Positions 1 through 8,001 of a stretch of 64,000 bases of DNA are shown here, one piece after another. Where the stretch lies: assembly GCA_016710135.1 (NCBI GenBank), contig JADJLM010000001.1, forward strand, positions 248,001 through 312,000, read 5' to 3'. A program made the translations under genes and the position numbers. Below the pieces are notes generated by a model, which had not been told where the DNA came from, did not search any database, and saw only the letters and a program-made list of their open reading frames with translations. This stretch comes from Nitrosomonas sp. GTDB taxonomy: Bacteria; Pseudomonadota; Gammaproteobacteria; Burkholderiales; Nitrosomonadaceae. The first letter of the stretch is position 1. Every line of letters begins with the position of its first letter.

Positions 1-1388
1 GCAACAATGATGGATCGCTCGCCTACGGTACGATAATTGTCTATTCCCTTGATTTCAAGTCGGTAACATGCATATAGAATGCCTTGTAGCAGTGATTTAA
101 CTAATGCAGGAGGTAAAAGACTTGAGATGTAGAGTGCTACGAAGCCGTTTAGTATAGCTAACGTGAGAAAACAATCCGGGACTGAGAAATTACTGTAATA
201 CATCAAACTGATTGCAATGGCTGCGACCACCATGAACAGCGCATTGATCATATTGTTACCAGCAAATACGCGGGAGCGATGGGATATTTCTGAACAGTCT
301 TGGATGATTGCGTATAACGGAACAATAAAAATACCACCGCATATAGCGATTCCAAGTAAGTCAAATAAGATGCGCCAGTGTGTAAAAGTGGTCAGATATT
401 CGGCCACGCCTATTAAGGCGGTACTATCTGCAAAGCTAATTTGTCCAGCTGCAAAAAATAAATCAATGGAGAATAATGTGACGCCTAAAATTCCGATCGG
501 GGTATAGGTGGCAGCAATCTGTTGTTTAAGTAATTTATTGCACAATAGGGAGCCAATCGCTATTCCAACAGAAAACGTGACTAAGAATAAGGTGACAACT
601 TGCTCATTACCCCCAATGATATTTTTTGAAAATGTTGGGAGTTGTGATAAATAAGTGGCGCCGAGTAACCAGAACCAGGAAATACCTAGAATCGAACGAA
701 AGATAATCTTATCTTGCTGAATATAATGAAGGAGCGTTTGTGTATCGCCCCAAATATTGAATCCAATTTTAATGCCTGGATTTCTAGCTGGAGTCGAAGG
801 AATAAATAAGCTGACTAACCAGCCAGCTAGTGCTGTTATGATCATGACGACCGATACCCAGGTGGTGCCGTTATTGGCAAGAATAAGTAAACCACCTAAT
901 ATTGTGCCTGCTAAGATAGCTAAGAAAGTACCTGCTTCGATCAGCGCGTTTCCTTCAATTAATTCATGTTTGAGTAGTTGATCCGGTAAGATTCCGTATT
1001 TTAGTGGGCCAAAAAAAGTCGATTGAGTCCCCATGAGGAACAGCATTATCGTCAATAAAGGGATGCTTTCGAATAGGAAAGCAAAAGCAGCGCCAATGAT
1101 CATCGGGATCTCGATGAATTTAATGATGCTGATAAGCCTAGCTTTGTCCCATTTATCCGCAAGCTGTCCTGCGGTTGACGAAAAAAGGAAGAATGGCAAC
1201 ACAAAAACGCCCGCAGCGAGCGTGACCATAATTTCTGGGTCTGTGCTGGACTGATCGATTACAATGTAGGTTATATAAATAATCAGCGCATTCTTTAAAA
1301 TATTGTCATTGAATGCGCCTAAAAATTGTGAGGCGAAAAGTGGTAAAAATCGCTTAGAAGTGAGTAAACACAATTGATTTTGCTGCAT
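1..1388 (-). CDS. MFS lysophospholipid transporter fused to acyltransferase (LplT/Aas type), 3' end cut by window edge
   Basis: The minus strand is open from an ATG at 1388 to position 1, about 462 codons. The N-terminus (MQQNQLCLLTSKRFLPLFAS, then FLGAFNDN) and about twelve hydrophobic segments are those of the LplT branch of the major facilitator superfamily, which flips lysophospholipids across the inner membrane. After the last membrane segment the frame reads LEIKGIDNYRTVGERSIIV, which matches the start of a PlsC-type acyltransferase domain, so this is probably the fused transporter-acyltransferase (often also with an AMP-ligase domain) that re-acylates lysophospholipids. The catalytic HxxxxD motif would lie beyond the window. 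The family call is firm. The fusion is inferred from about 20 residues. Confidence 0.8.
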   Translation of the reverse strand, partial: MQQNQLCLLTSKRFLPLFASQFLGAFNDNILKNALIIYITYIVIDQSSTDPEIMVTLAAGVFVLPFFLFSSTAGQLADKWDKARLISIIKFIEIPMIIGAAFAFLFESIPLLTIMLFLMGTQSTFFGPLKYGILPDQLLKHELIEGNALIEAGTFLAILAGTILGGLLILANNGTTWVSVVMIITALAGWLVSLFIPSTPARNPGIKIGFNIWGDTQTLLHYIQQDKIIFRSILGISWFWLLGATYLSQLPTFSKNIIGGNEQVVTLFLVTFSVGIAIGSLLCNKLLKQQIAATYTPIGILGVTLFSIDLFFAAGQISFADSTALIGVAEYLTTFTHWRILFDLLGIAICGGIFIVPLYAIIQDCSEISHRSRVFAGNNMINALFMVVAAIAISLMYYSNFSVPDCFLTLAILNGFVALYISSLLPPALVKSLLQGILYACYRLEIKGIDNYRTVGERSIIV

Positions 1389-1594
1389 AGGTTTAAACGA
1401 ATGACCCAAAGTGATTAATCAATCTTTTCTTTTTCTATTATCTAACGAAACAATATCGTTAAAAGAAAGAATACTCAGTAATAAAAATTACTATTCGATG
1501 GAAGAAGCGATTAGCGCGCGATAAAACGTAACCGCTATCGATGGCGAATTATTGGATGGTAATCGTTGAAGATAAGAATACGATAGGTGACTCG

Positions 1595-2014
1595 CTAATA
1601 AGCTGGAACACCCATATGAATGCTGTTACTGCGATGAATCTTATTGGTGGGATTGGCATTATTGAAACGATTGTCGTCTTTTTCAGATTTTCCTTTGTTA
1701 AAACCTCGGTCGTGACCTAATCCAGGATTATCCATCTGAGTGGGATCGTTATAACCTCGATGGCTGTGGAATCGATCTACTTGAGGTGTACCCGGCGCAC
1801 TAGAAGATTGTTGTTTTTGTTTTGTGTTTTTCTCTACTTCTTCTTGATTGAGCATGATCTTTTTATTTTCACGCATATTAGTCGTTTTTTGCTTTTCTAT
1901 TGCCGGTTTTGCGGGAGCGAGTTGAGCTAATTGAATGGTTTCTTCTGCTTTTACATTGACAACAGAATGGAAGGTGAAAATACTAAATAGACCTGCGAAT
2001 ATTAATTTTTTCAT
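1595..2014 (-). CDS. Small secreted hypothetical protein
   Basis: A 139-residue protein if translation starts at the ATG at 2014 (MKKLIFAGLFSIFTF), which gives a clean signal peptide ending near VKAEE. A longer frame reaches an ATG at 2080 but would bury the signal. The mature part is hydrophilic, rich in Q, K, N and D, with no cysteine pairs, repeats or membrane segments; the C-terminal third has N/D/G-rich stretches such as NPGLGHDRGFNKGKSEKDD. I do not recognise the family. It stands alone between the MFS gene and lon and is probably periplasmic. Confidence 0.6.
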   Translation of the reverse strand: MKKLIFAGLFSIFTFHSVVNVKAEETIQLAQLAPAKPAIEKQKTTNMRENKKIMLNQEEVEKNTKQKQQSSSAPGTPQVDRFHSHRGYNDPTQMDNPGLGHDRGFNKGKSEKDDNRFNNANPTNKIHRSNSIHMGVPAY

Positions 2015-2373
2015 TGTATATATGTCCAATAGAGTTTGAAAAATTAAGCGAGAGCCTAAAAACGATAAAAGATATTTCAATCTTGAAAACTATGAATAAG
2101 ACCATAAATTACCATGTAAATTCGATTTATTAAAACGAGAATAGGGAGTATTAATTAAGTGAATTTGTGTTGTGCACCTATTTTCGGTAATCGACATCCA
2201 CTTAATAGTCAAAGTAATATGATCGTATTAGTTTTTAGGGTATTAAGTTAAATAATTAATTGATCTAACAAGAACTTGGAGGTCAGAAGATTGGAGCAAT
2301 AGATTGAAGTGATATAAACAATAGGCTACAGTATGCTTTAACTACAATTTAAATGTGATTTATAAATAAATAT
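2015..2373. other. Intergenic region upstream of lon
   Basis: AT-rich, no gene seen. A weak sigma-70-like pair, TTGAAG (2304-2309) and TACAGT (2327-2332) with a 17-base spacer, points toward lon. I found no convincing heat-shock (sigma-32) promoter. Confidence 0.3.
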
Positions 2374-2412
2374 ATGACTTCAGACGCATAAAATAAAGAT
2401 TTAGATCCGACC

Positions 2413-4794
2413 GTGCTGCCCTTGCTACCGTTACGCGATGTCGTCGTATTCCCGCATATGGTGATACCACTATTCGTGGGGCGAGCTAAGTCTATCAAAG
2501 CACTCGAATTAGCAATGGAGTCAGGCAAAAATATTTTACTGGTAGCGCAAAAATCGGCTGCTAAAGATGACCCGAGTCTCAGTGATTTATATGGCATCGG
2601 ATGTGTTTCTAATCTTTTACAGATGCTAAAGTTGCCGGATGGTACTGTCAAAGTGCTAGTTGAAGGCAATTATCGCGCGCATATCCGCGAGTATATCGAT
2701 TCAGAAAATTATCTACTCGGAAATATCGAAGAGATAACAACGGATAATCAAAATACACCCGAAATCGAAGCAATGCGTCGTGCGCTGATTACTCAATTTG
2801 AACAATTTGTAAAATTAAATAAGAAAATTCCCCAAGAGATTTTAGCTTCTCTATCGAGTATTGATGAATCAGGAAGGTTGGCTGATACTGTTGCAGCTTA
2901 TTTGCCACTGAAACTTGAACAGAAACAAGAAATTCTTGAAATCGTCGATACTCAGAAACGGCTTGAACGCTTACTTAACTTATTAGAGACTGAGCTAGAT
3001 ATTTTGCAAGTTGAGAAACGAATTCGTGGCAGAGTTAAACGGCAGATGGAAAAAAGTCAGAGAGACTACTATCTGAACGAGCAGGTTAAAGCGATTCAGA
3101 AAGAATTAGGTGAAGGAGAAGAAGGGGCTGATCTTGATGAAATTGAGAAAAAGATTAAAGCAGCATCAATGCCTAAGGAAGCCCTTGCTAAAGCAGAATC
3201 TGAATTAAGAAAATTGAAATTAATGTCTCCGATGTCTGCTGAAGCAACTGTCGTGCGAAATTATATTGATGCATTAGTTACTTTGCCTTGGAAACAAAAA
3301 AGCAAAATTTGTAAAGATTTGAATGCTGCTGAAATCGTGCTTGAAGAAGATCATTATGGGTTAGAAAAAATCAAAGAAAGAATTGTTGAATATTTAGCAG
3401 TACAGCAACGTGTAAGTAAGCTAAAAGCGCCAATTCTTTGTTTGGTTGGCCCTCCGGGCGTAGGTAAAACATCGTTAGGTCGATCGATTGCTCGGGCAAC
3501 TAATCGGAAGTTTGTCAGAATGTCTTTGGGTGGTGTGCGTGATGAAGCTGAAATTCGCGGCCATCGTCGTACTTATATTGGCTCTATGCCCGGAAAGATA
3601 TTACAAAACCTTAGTAAAGTCGGTGTTAGGAATCCATTGTTCCTGTTAGATGAAGTGGATAAGATGGGAATGGATTTCCGAGGCGATCCTGCTTCTGCAT
3701 TGCTTGAAGTGCTTGATCCTGAGCAAAACAATACGTTTGTCGATCACTATATTGAGGTTGAGTATGATTTATCGGATGTAATGTTCGTTGCGACGGCAAA
3801 CTCGCTCAATATTCCATCCGCATTACTTGATCGGATGGAAGTGATTCGACTATCCGGTTATACCGAGGACGAGAAACTGAATATTGCTGAGCGTTATCTG
3901 CTCCCCAAACAGATGTCAAACCACGGTTTAAAAGAAGACGAGTTGTCTATTTCGCATTCGGCGTTAAGCAACGTAATAAGGCATTACACGCGGGAAGCAG
4001 GGGTGAGATCACTTGAAAGAGAAATCTCAACGATTTGTCGTAAGGTTGTAAAAGCAATCTTAACTCAGAAGAAAAAAGGCAAACAACAAATCGTGGTTAA
4101 CGCGCGTAATCTCGATAAATATCTGGGGGTGACGCGCTATACCTATGGAACGGCTGAGAGTAAGAATCAGGTGGGACAAGTTACAGGATTAGCTTGGACA
4201 GAAGTAGGAGGAGAATTACTAACCATTGAAGCTGCGGTTCTACCAGGAAAAGGTAAAACCATTACAACGGGTAAACTAGGTGAAGTAATGCAAGAATCAG
4301 TACAAGCTGCTCTATCAGTTGTTCGGAGTCGTGCTGCTGTATTAGGCATTGCTGATGAATTTTATTTGAAAAAGGATATTCATATTCACTTGCCTGAGGG
4401 CGCGATACCCAAAGATGGACCAAGCGCGGGAATTGGTATTTGTATTGCGATGATCTCTGCATTAACAAGTATTCCAGTCAGAGCAACTGTGGCGATGACG
4501 GGTGAAATCACGTTGCGTGGAGAAGTGTTGCCCATTGGAGGGCTTAAAGAGAAATTACTTGCAGCGCATCGCGGTGGGATCAAAACGGTACTGATTCCGG
4601 AAGATAATGTTAAGGATCTAAGTGAGATTCCAGAAAATATTATCAGTAAGTTAAAAATTAAGCCTGTTAAGTGGATAGACCAAGTTATTGATTTTGCTTT
4701 GGAGTATAAGCCTGAAATTGCTGCGGCACCGATTCAAGCGCCGCTATCTGATAGTGATGACGAAAATTTAAGACCGACAGTGGTTAAGCACTAG
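2413..4794 (+). CDS. lon: ATP-dependent protease Lon
   Basis: Cytoplasmic AAA+ serine protease that degrades misfolded and regulatory proteins. In order: LON substrate-binding N-domain (LPLLPLRDVVVFPHMVIPLF), coiled coil, Walker A GPPGVGKTS near residue 345, Walker B region LLDEVDK, and the protease domain with catalytic Ser in PKDGPSAG (about 671) and Lys in GGLKEKLLAAHRGG (about 713). The frame opens at a GTG, giving 793 residues, a little short at the N-terminus for the family. Thirteen codons upstream and in frame is ATG ACT TCA GAC GCA TAA: an ATG at 2374 followed by a stop at 2389-2391. The natural start may be 2374 with a point mutation or sequencing error at codon 6. Neither start has a clear Shine-Dalgarno sequence. 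Confidence 0.95.
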   Translation: MLPLLPLRDVVVFPHMVIPLFVGRAKSIKALELAMESGKNILLVAQKSAAKDDPSLSDLYGIGCVSNLLQMLKLPDGTVKVLVEGNYRAHIREYIDSENYLLGNIEEITTDNQNTPEIEAMRRALITQFEQFVKLNKKIPQEILASLSSIDESGRLADTVAAYLPLKLEQKQEILEIVDTQKRLERLLNLLETELDILQVEKRIRGRVKRQMEKSQRDYYLNEQVKAIQKELGEGEEGADLDEIEKKIKAASMPKEALAKAESELRKLKLMSPMSAEATVVRNYIDALVTLPWKQKSKICKDLNAAEIVLEEDHYGLEKIKERIVEYLAVQQRVSKLKAPILCLVGPPGVGKTSLGRSIARATNRKFVRMSLGGVRDEAEIRGHRRTYIGSMPGKILQNLSKVGVRNPLFLLDEVDKMGMDFRGDPASALLEVLDPEQNNTFVDHYIEVEYDLSDVMFVATANSLNIPSALLDRMEVIRLSGYTEDEKLNIAERYLLPKQMSNHGLKEDELSISHSALSNVIRHYTREAGVRSLEREISTICRKVVKAILTQKKKGKQQIVVNARNLDKYLGVTRYTYGTAESKNQVGQVTGLAWTEVGGELLTIEAAVLPGKGKTITTGKLGEVMQESVQAALSVVRSRAAVLGIADEFYLKKDIHIHLPEGAIPKDGPSAGIGICIAMISALTSIPVRATVAMTGEITLRGEVLPIGGLKEKLLAAHRGGIKTVLIPEDNVKDLSEIPENIISKLKIKPVKWIDQVIDFALEYKPEIAAAPIQAPLSDSDDENLRPTVVKH

Positions 4795-5257
4795 ATACGG
4801 AGTAATTGTGTTACGCATAAAAAGGACACAAATCTAATCATATATTTCTACAATTGCAGTTACCCTATTTGATAGCGTGCAGAAGCATGAAATTAGCTAG
4901 GGTAACGCTTCGTTCTTTCGTAGTCCCAACATTTAAGCCTACAGTAAAGTTAGTTATTTAGCTTAAAACCTGACTTGAACTTTCCAAGCATCATCAAATA
5001 TCCTTTTTGTAGTTTCAAGCGTTTTTCTTGAAAATTCTATACATGATGCATTAGAACCTGGTTATTCATGCCAGTGGTGATATTCAGTCGTTATTTTTTA
5101 TTTCAACACACGCAATTTGTGTAGCGTTTTACACCTTGAGAATCAGCAAATAAAAACTTAAATCGAAATTGCCACGTGATTTAGTTTTTATTTCATAAAT
5201 CAAGTTAATAGCCCAGATGCTAGCCTACGCAGAAATGTAGAAATGGGATAACAATCG
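4795..5257. other. Intergenic region between lon and cheA
   Basis: AT-rich, no coding frame I trust. It holds the long inverted repeat at 4859-4906 and presumably the promoter of the chemotaxis operon, but I could not identify a convincing sigma-28 or sigma-70 promoter by eye. Confidence 0.4.
4859..4906. repeat. Inverted repeat downstream of lon
   Basis: GTTACCCTA (4859-4867) is perfectly complementary to TAGGGTAAC (4898-4906), with a 30-base loop that contains a small nested hairpin (TGC-AGAA-GCA). It may be a structured 3' end of the lon transcript; no T-tract follows, so a classical intrinsic terminator is not supported. Confidence 0.4.
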
Positions 5258-7402
5258 ATGGGTCATGAGTTAGAGCAGTTTTACGCGATATTTTTTGAAG
5301 AAGCGAGTGAGTTGCTGGTAGACATGGAAACGCACTTGCTGGAACTGGATATTGAATCGCCGGATCTGGAAGAACTGAATGCGATCTTCCGGGCGGCGCA
5401 CTCGATCAAAGGTGGAGCCGGGGCGTTTGGGTTTACCGACATGACCGAGACCACGCATATGCTGGAATCGTTATTAGATAAGCTGCGTAAAGGAGAAATG
5501 GCGGTCAGCAGTCAAATGATCGATGTTTTTCTCCAATCGGGAGATTTACTCAAACGACAACTTGGTGGACACCGAGGCGATGAAGGCGTCGATACAACAG
5601 ATGTTGATGGCGTAGTCAACAAGCTCAAAGAACTCATGGACAACCCGGGCAAGGCACTGCAACAAGCAGCGCCTACCGAAGCAGAACTGAAAGTAGAGAC
5701 ACCAGTAGTTGTTGAAGAAGTTGAGTATGGACCTATCGAAGCTCCCAGTAAACCGACACCCACAAAACCTACTTACCGTATTCAATTTGCCTGTGGTGAA
5801 ATTAAACCAGGTCTCATGGAAAAATTGCTGGTTGATCTTGCCCAGCAAGGAGAACTCAACAACTTATCCAATGCACAGCAACCCAATCGCTGCGTACTCC
5901 AGTTATCGACTGATGTCAGTGAAGAAGACATCTGGGAAGCACTGGCGTTTATCGTTGATCCAGCGCAGCTAGTAATCGAGAAACAAGCGGCTGTAGCCGA
6001 GAACGATCCAATACTTGTGGCTGAAACAATGATAGAAGCGCAAGTGAATCAACCAGAAAAACTGCTAACACCTGCCGTGATCGAAACACCGGTAGTAGCC
6101 GTGCCTGTACCTGCTTCTCAAGCACAACTTACACTACCACAAGAACAAGCACCTGAGCCAGTGCCTAAAAAAGTAGCACGGGTAGACGCCAAAGAAGCAT
6201 CCAAAGCAACGAGCAATAGCGAATCATCATCGATTCGCGTCAGCATCGAAAAAGTTGATCAAATGATTAACCTCGTGGGAGAGCTAGTAATTACCCAAGC
6301 AATGCTCGCCCAAATTACATCACAAGTTGACCCAATACTCTATGCCACCCTGCTCAATGGCATGACACAACTGGAACGCAATACTCGAGATCTGCAAGAA
6401 GTCGTGATGTCGATTCGCATGATGCCTATTAGTTTCGTATTTAGCCGCTTTCCACGCATCGCGAGAGACCTTGCTGGGAAATTAGGAAAACAAATTGAAT
6501 TAAAGACCGTTGGAGAAGGTACCGAGCTCGACAAAGGGTTGATTGAAAAAATCACCGATCCACTGACTCACCTTATTCGCAACAGCTTAGATCATGGTAT
6601 TGAATTACCTGAGAAAAGAGTTACAGCTGGAAAACCGGCCAAAGGAACGATAACACTACGCGCATTCCACCAAGGAGGGAGCATCGTCATTGAAGTAGCA
6701 GACGACGGTGCTGGGCTCAATCGCGACAAAATTCTAGCCAAAGCTCAAGAACGAGGGCTACCCGTGCATGATGGCATAACTGACCAAGAAGTCTGGATGC
6801 TGATATTTGAAGCAGGATTCTCAACCGCAGAAGTCGTAACTGATGTATCAGGTCGTGGTGTAGGAATGGACGTTGTTAAACGTAACATTCAAATGCTTGG
6901 TGGGCGAATTGAAATCGACTCCGTACAAGGCAAGGGTACTCAAATATCGATTCGATTACCGCTGACACTTGCCATTCTCGACGGCCTATCTGTTGCTGTC
7001 GGAGATCAAACATTTATTGCGCCATTGAATTTCATTACAGAATCCTTAAAACCCGTTGCCGAAGACATTAAGACAGTGAGAGGCAGCAGACAGGTTGTTC
7101 ATGTACGAGGGGAATATCTACCGATCATTGCACTCTATGAAGTATTTGGCCTACAGCCTAGCTGCACAGAGATCCATCAAGGCATATTAATCATTCTTGA
7201 AGCGGAAGGTAAAAAAGTAGCGATGTTTGTCGATTCCTTACTAGGCCAACACCAAGTTGTGATTAAAAGTCTCGAAAGCAACTATCGGCGAGTCAAGGGA
7301 ATATCAGGGGCTACTATCATGGGTGATGGCAGGGTGGCACTAATACTTGATCCAGCGGGATTAGTGAATACGATCAAACAGGAAATGGTCAATGCAGCAT
7401 GA
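5258..7402 (+). CDS. cheA: Chemotaxis histidine kinase CheA
   Basis: 714-residue soluble kinase that couples receptors to CheY and CheB phosphorylation. HPt domain at the N-terminus with the phospho-accepting His48 in AAHSIKGG; a proline- and valine-rich linker (about 135-320); dimerisation domain starting SIRVSIEKVDQMINLVGEL; HATPase with N-box NSLDHGIE (about 442), G1 DDGAG (about 481) and G2 GRGVGMD (about 532); C-terminal CheW-like domain. A segment around 170-245 resembles the CheY/CheB-binding region. First gene of the cheA-cheW-mcp-cheR-cheD-cheB operon. All catalytic boxes are present. Confidence 0.96.
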   Translation: MGHELEQFYAIFFEEASELLVDMETHLLELDIESPDLEELNAIFRAAHSIKGGAGAFGFTDMTETTHMLESLLDKLRKGEMAVSSQMIDVFLQSGDLLKRQLGGHRGDEGVDTTDVDGVVNKLKELMDNPGKALQQAAPTEAELKVETPVVVEEVEYGPIEAPSKPTPTKPTYRIQFACGEIKPGLMEKLLVDLAQQGELNNLSNAQQPNRCVLQLSTDVSEEDIWEALAFIVDPAQLVIEKQAAVAENDPILVAETMIEAQVNQPEKLLTPAVIETPVVAVPVPASQAQLTLPQEQAPEPVPKKVARVDAKEASKATSNSESSSIRVSIEKVDQMINLVGELVITQAMLAQITSQVDPILYATLLNGMTQLERNTRDLQEVVMSIRMMPISFVFSRFPRIARDLAGKLGKQIELKTVGEGTELDKGLIEKITDPLTHLIRNSLDHGIELPEKRVTAGKPAKGTITLRAFHQGGSIVIEVADDGAGLNRDKILAKAQERGLPVHDGITDQEVWMLIFEAGFSTAEVVTDVSGRGVGMDVVKRNIQMLGGRIEIDSVQGKGTQISIRLPLTLAILDGLSVAVGDQTFIAPLNFITESLKPVAEDIKTVRGSRQVVHVRGEYLPIIALYEVFGLQPSCTEIHQGILIILEAEGKKVAMFVDSLLGQHQVVIKSLESNYRRVKGISGATIMGDGRVALILDPAGLVNTIKQEMVNAA

Positions 7403-7424
7403 CCGGTAGAGAGGAAGTGAAGCC

Positions 7425-7919
7425 ATGCAAATATTAGCGGAAAGTAATCAAGCGATGTCAGAGATAGCGCATGCCAATATCGCGCAAGAGTTTCTGACAT
7501 TTCGTTTAGGAAATGAAGAGTATGGAATTGAGATTTTGAAGGTACAAGAGATCCGAGGATATGACACGATCACACAGATTGCCAATGCGCCAGAGTTTAT
7601 CAAAGGCGTGGTGAATTTACGTGGGATTATCGTACCGATCATCGACATGCGGATTAAGTTTAATTTGGGAGAAGCAACCTATGACCGGTTCACGGTAGTG
7701 ATCATATTGAACTTATCGGGTCGGGTCGTGGGGATTGTGGTGGATGGGGTATCGGATGTGATTGGGTTGAATGCGGAACAAGTAAGGCCGACACCGGAAT
7801 TTGGAGGTGTACTCAATACCGAATACATCATGGGATTGGGTACCGTCGACGATCGTATGCTCATCCTCCTCGATATCGAAAAACTCATGAGCAGTACCGA
7901 TATGGGATTGTATGAATAG
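7425..7919 (+). CDS. cheW: Chemotaxis coupling protein CheW
   Basis: 164-residue scaffold with the two-barrel CheW fold, which links CheA to receptor tips. Diagnostic segments: FRLGNEEYGIEILKVQEIR, VVNLRGIIVPIIDMR and a C-terminal LILLDIEKL. The ATG at 7425 has a purine-rich ribosome site (GAGAGGAAG) about nine bases upstream. It follows cheA by 22 bases. Confidence 0.95.
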   Translation: MQILAESNQAMSEIAHANIAQEFLTFRLGNEEYGIEILKVQEIRGYDTITQIANAPEFIKGVVNLRGIIVPIIDMRIKFNLGEATYDRFTVVIILNLSGRVVGIVVDGVSDVIGLNAEQVRPTPEFGGVLNTEYIMGLGTVDDRMLILLDIEKLMSSTDMGLYE

Positions 7920-8001
7920 CAGGACGTAGCTTGAAGCATCAGCCTAGCAGGGAGTGAGTGTAGGATGACGTATAAATCAATTTGTAAAAGAAGGGGTTGA
8001 T

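Noticed and set aside
217..1254. Three plus-strand frames (217-507, 757-981, 1033-1254)
   Set aside because: They are antisense to the clear MFS gene on the minus strand and show no family features.
1443..1461. TAACGA...TCGTTA inverted repeat upstream of the MFS gene as an operator
   Set aside because: Six-base AT-rich arms are too short to support a specific regulator call.
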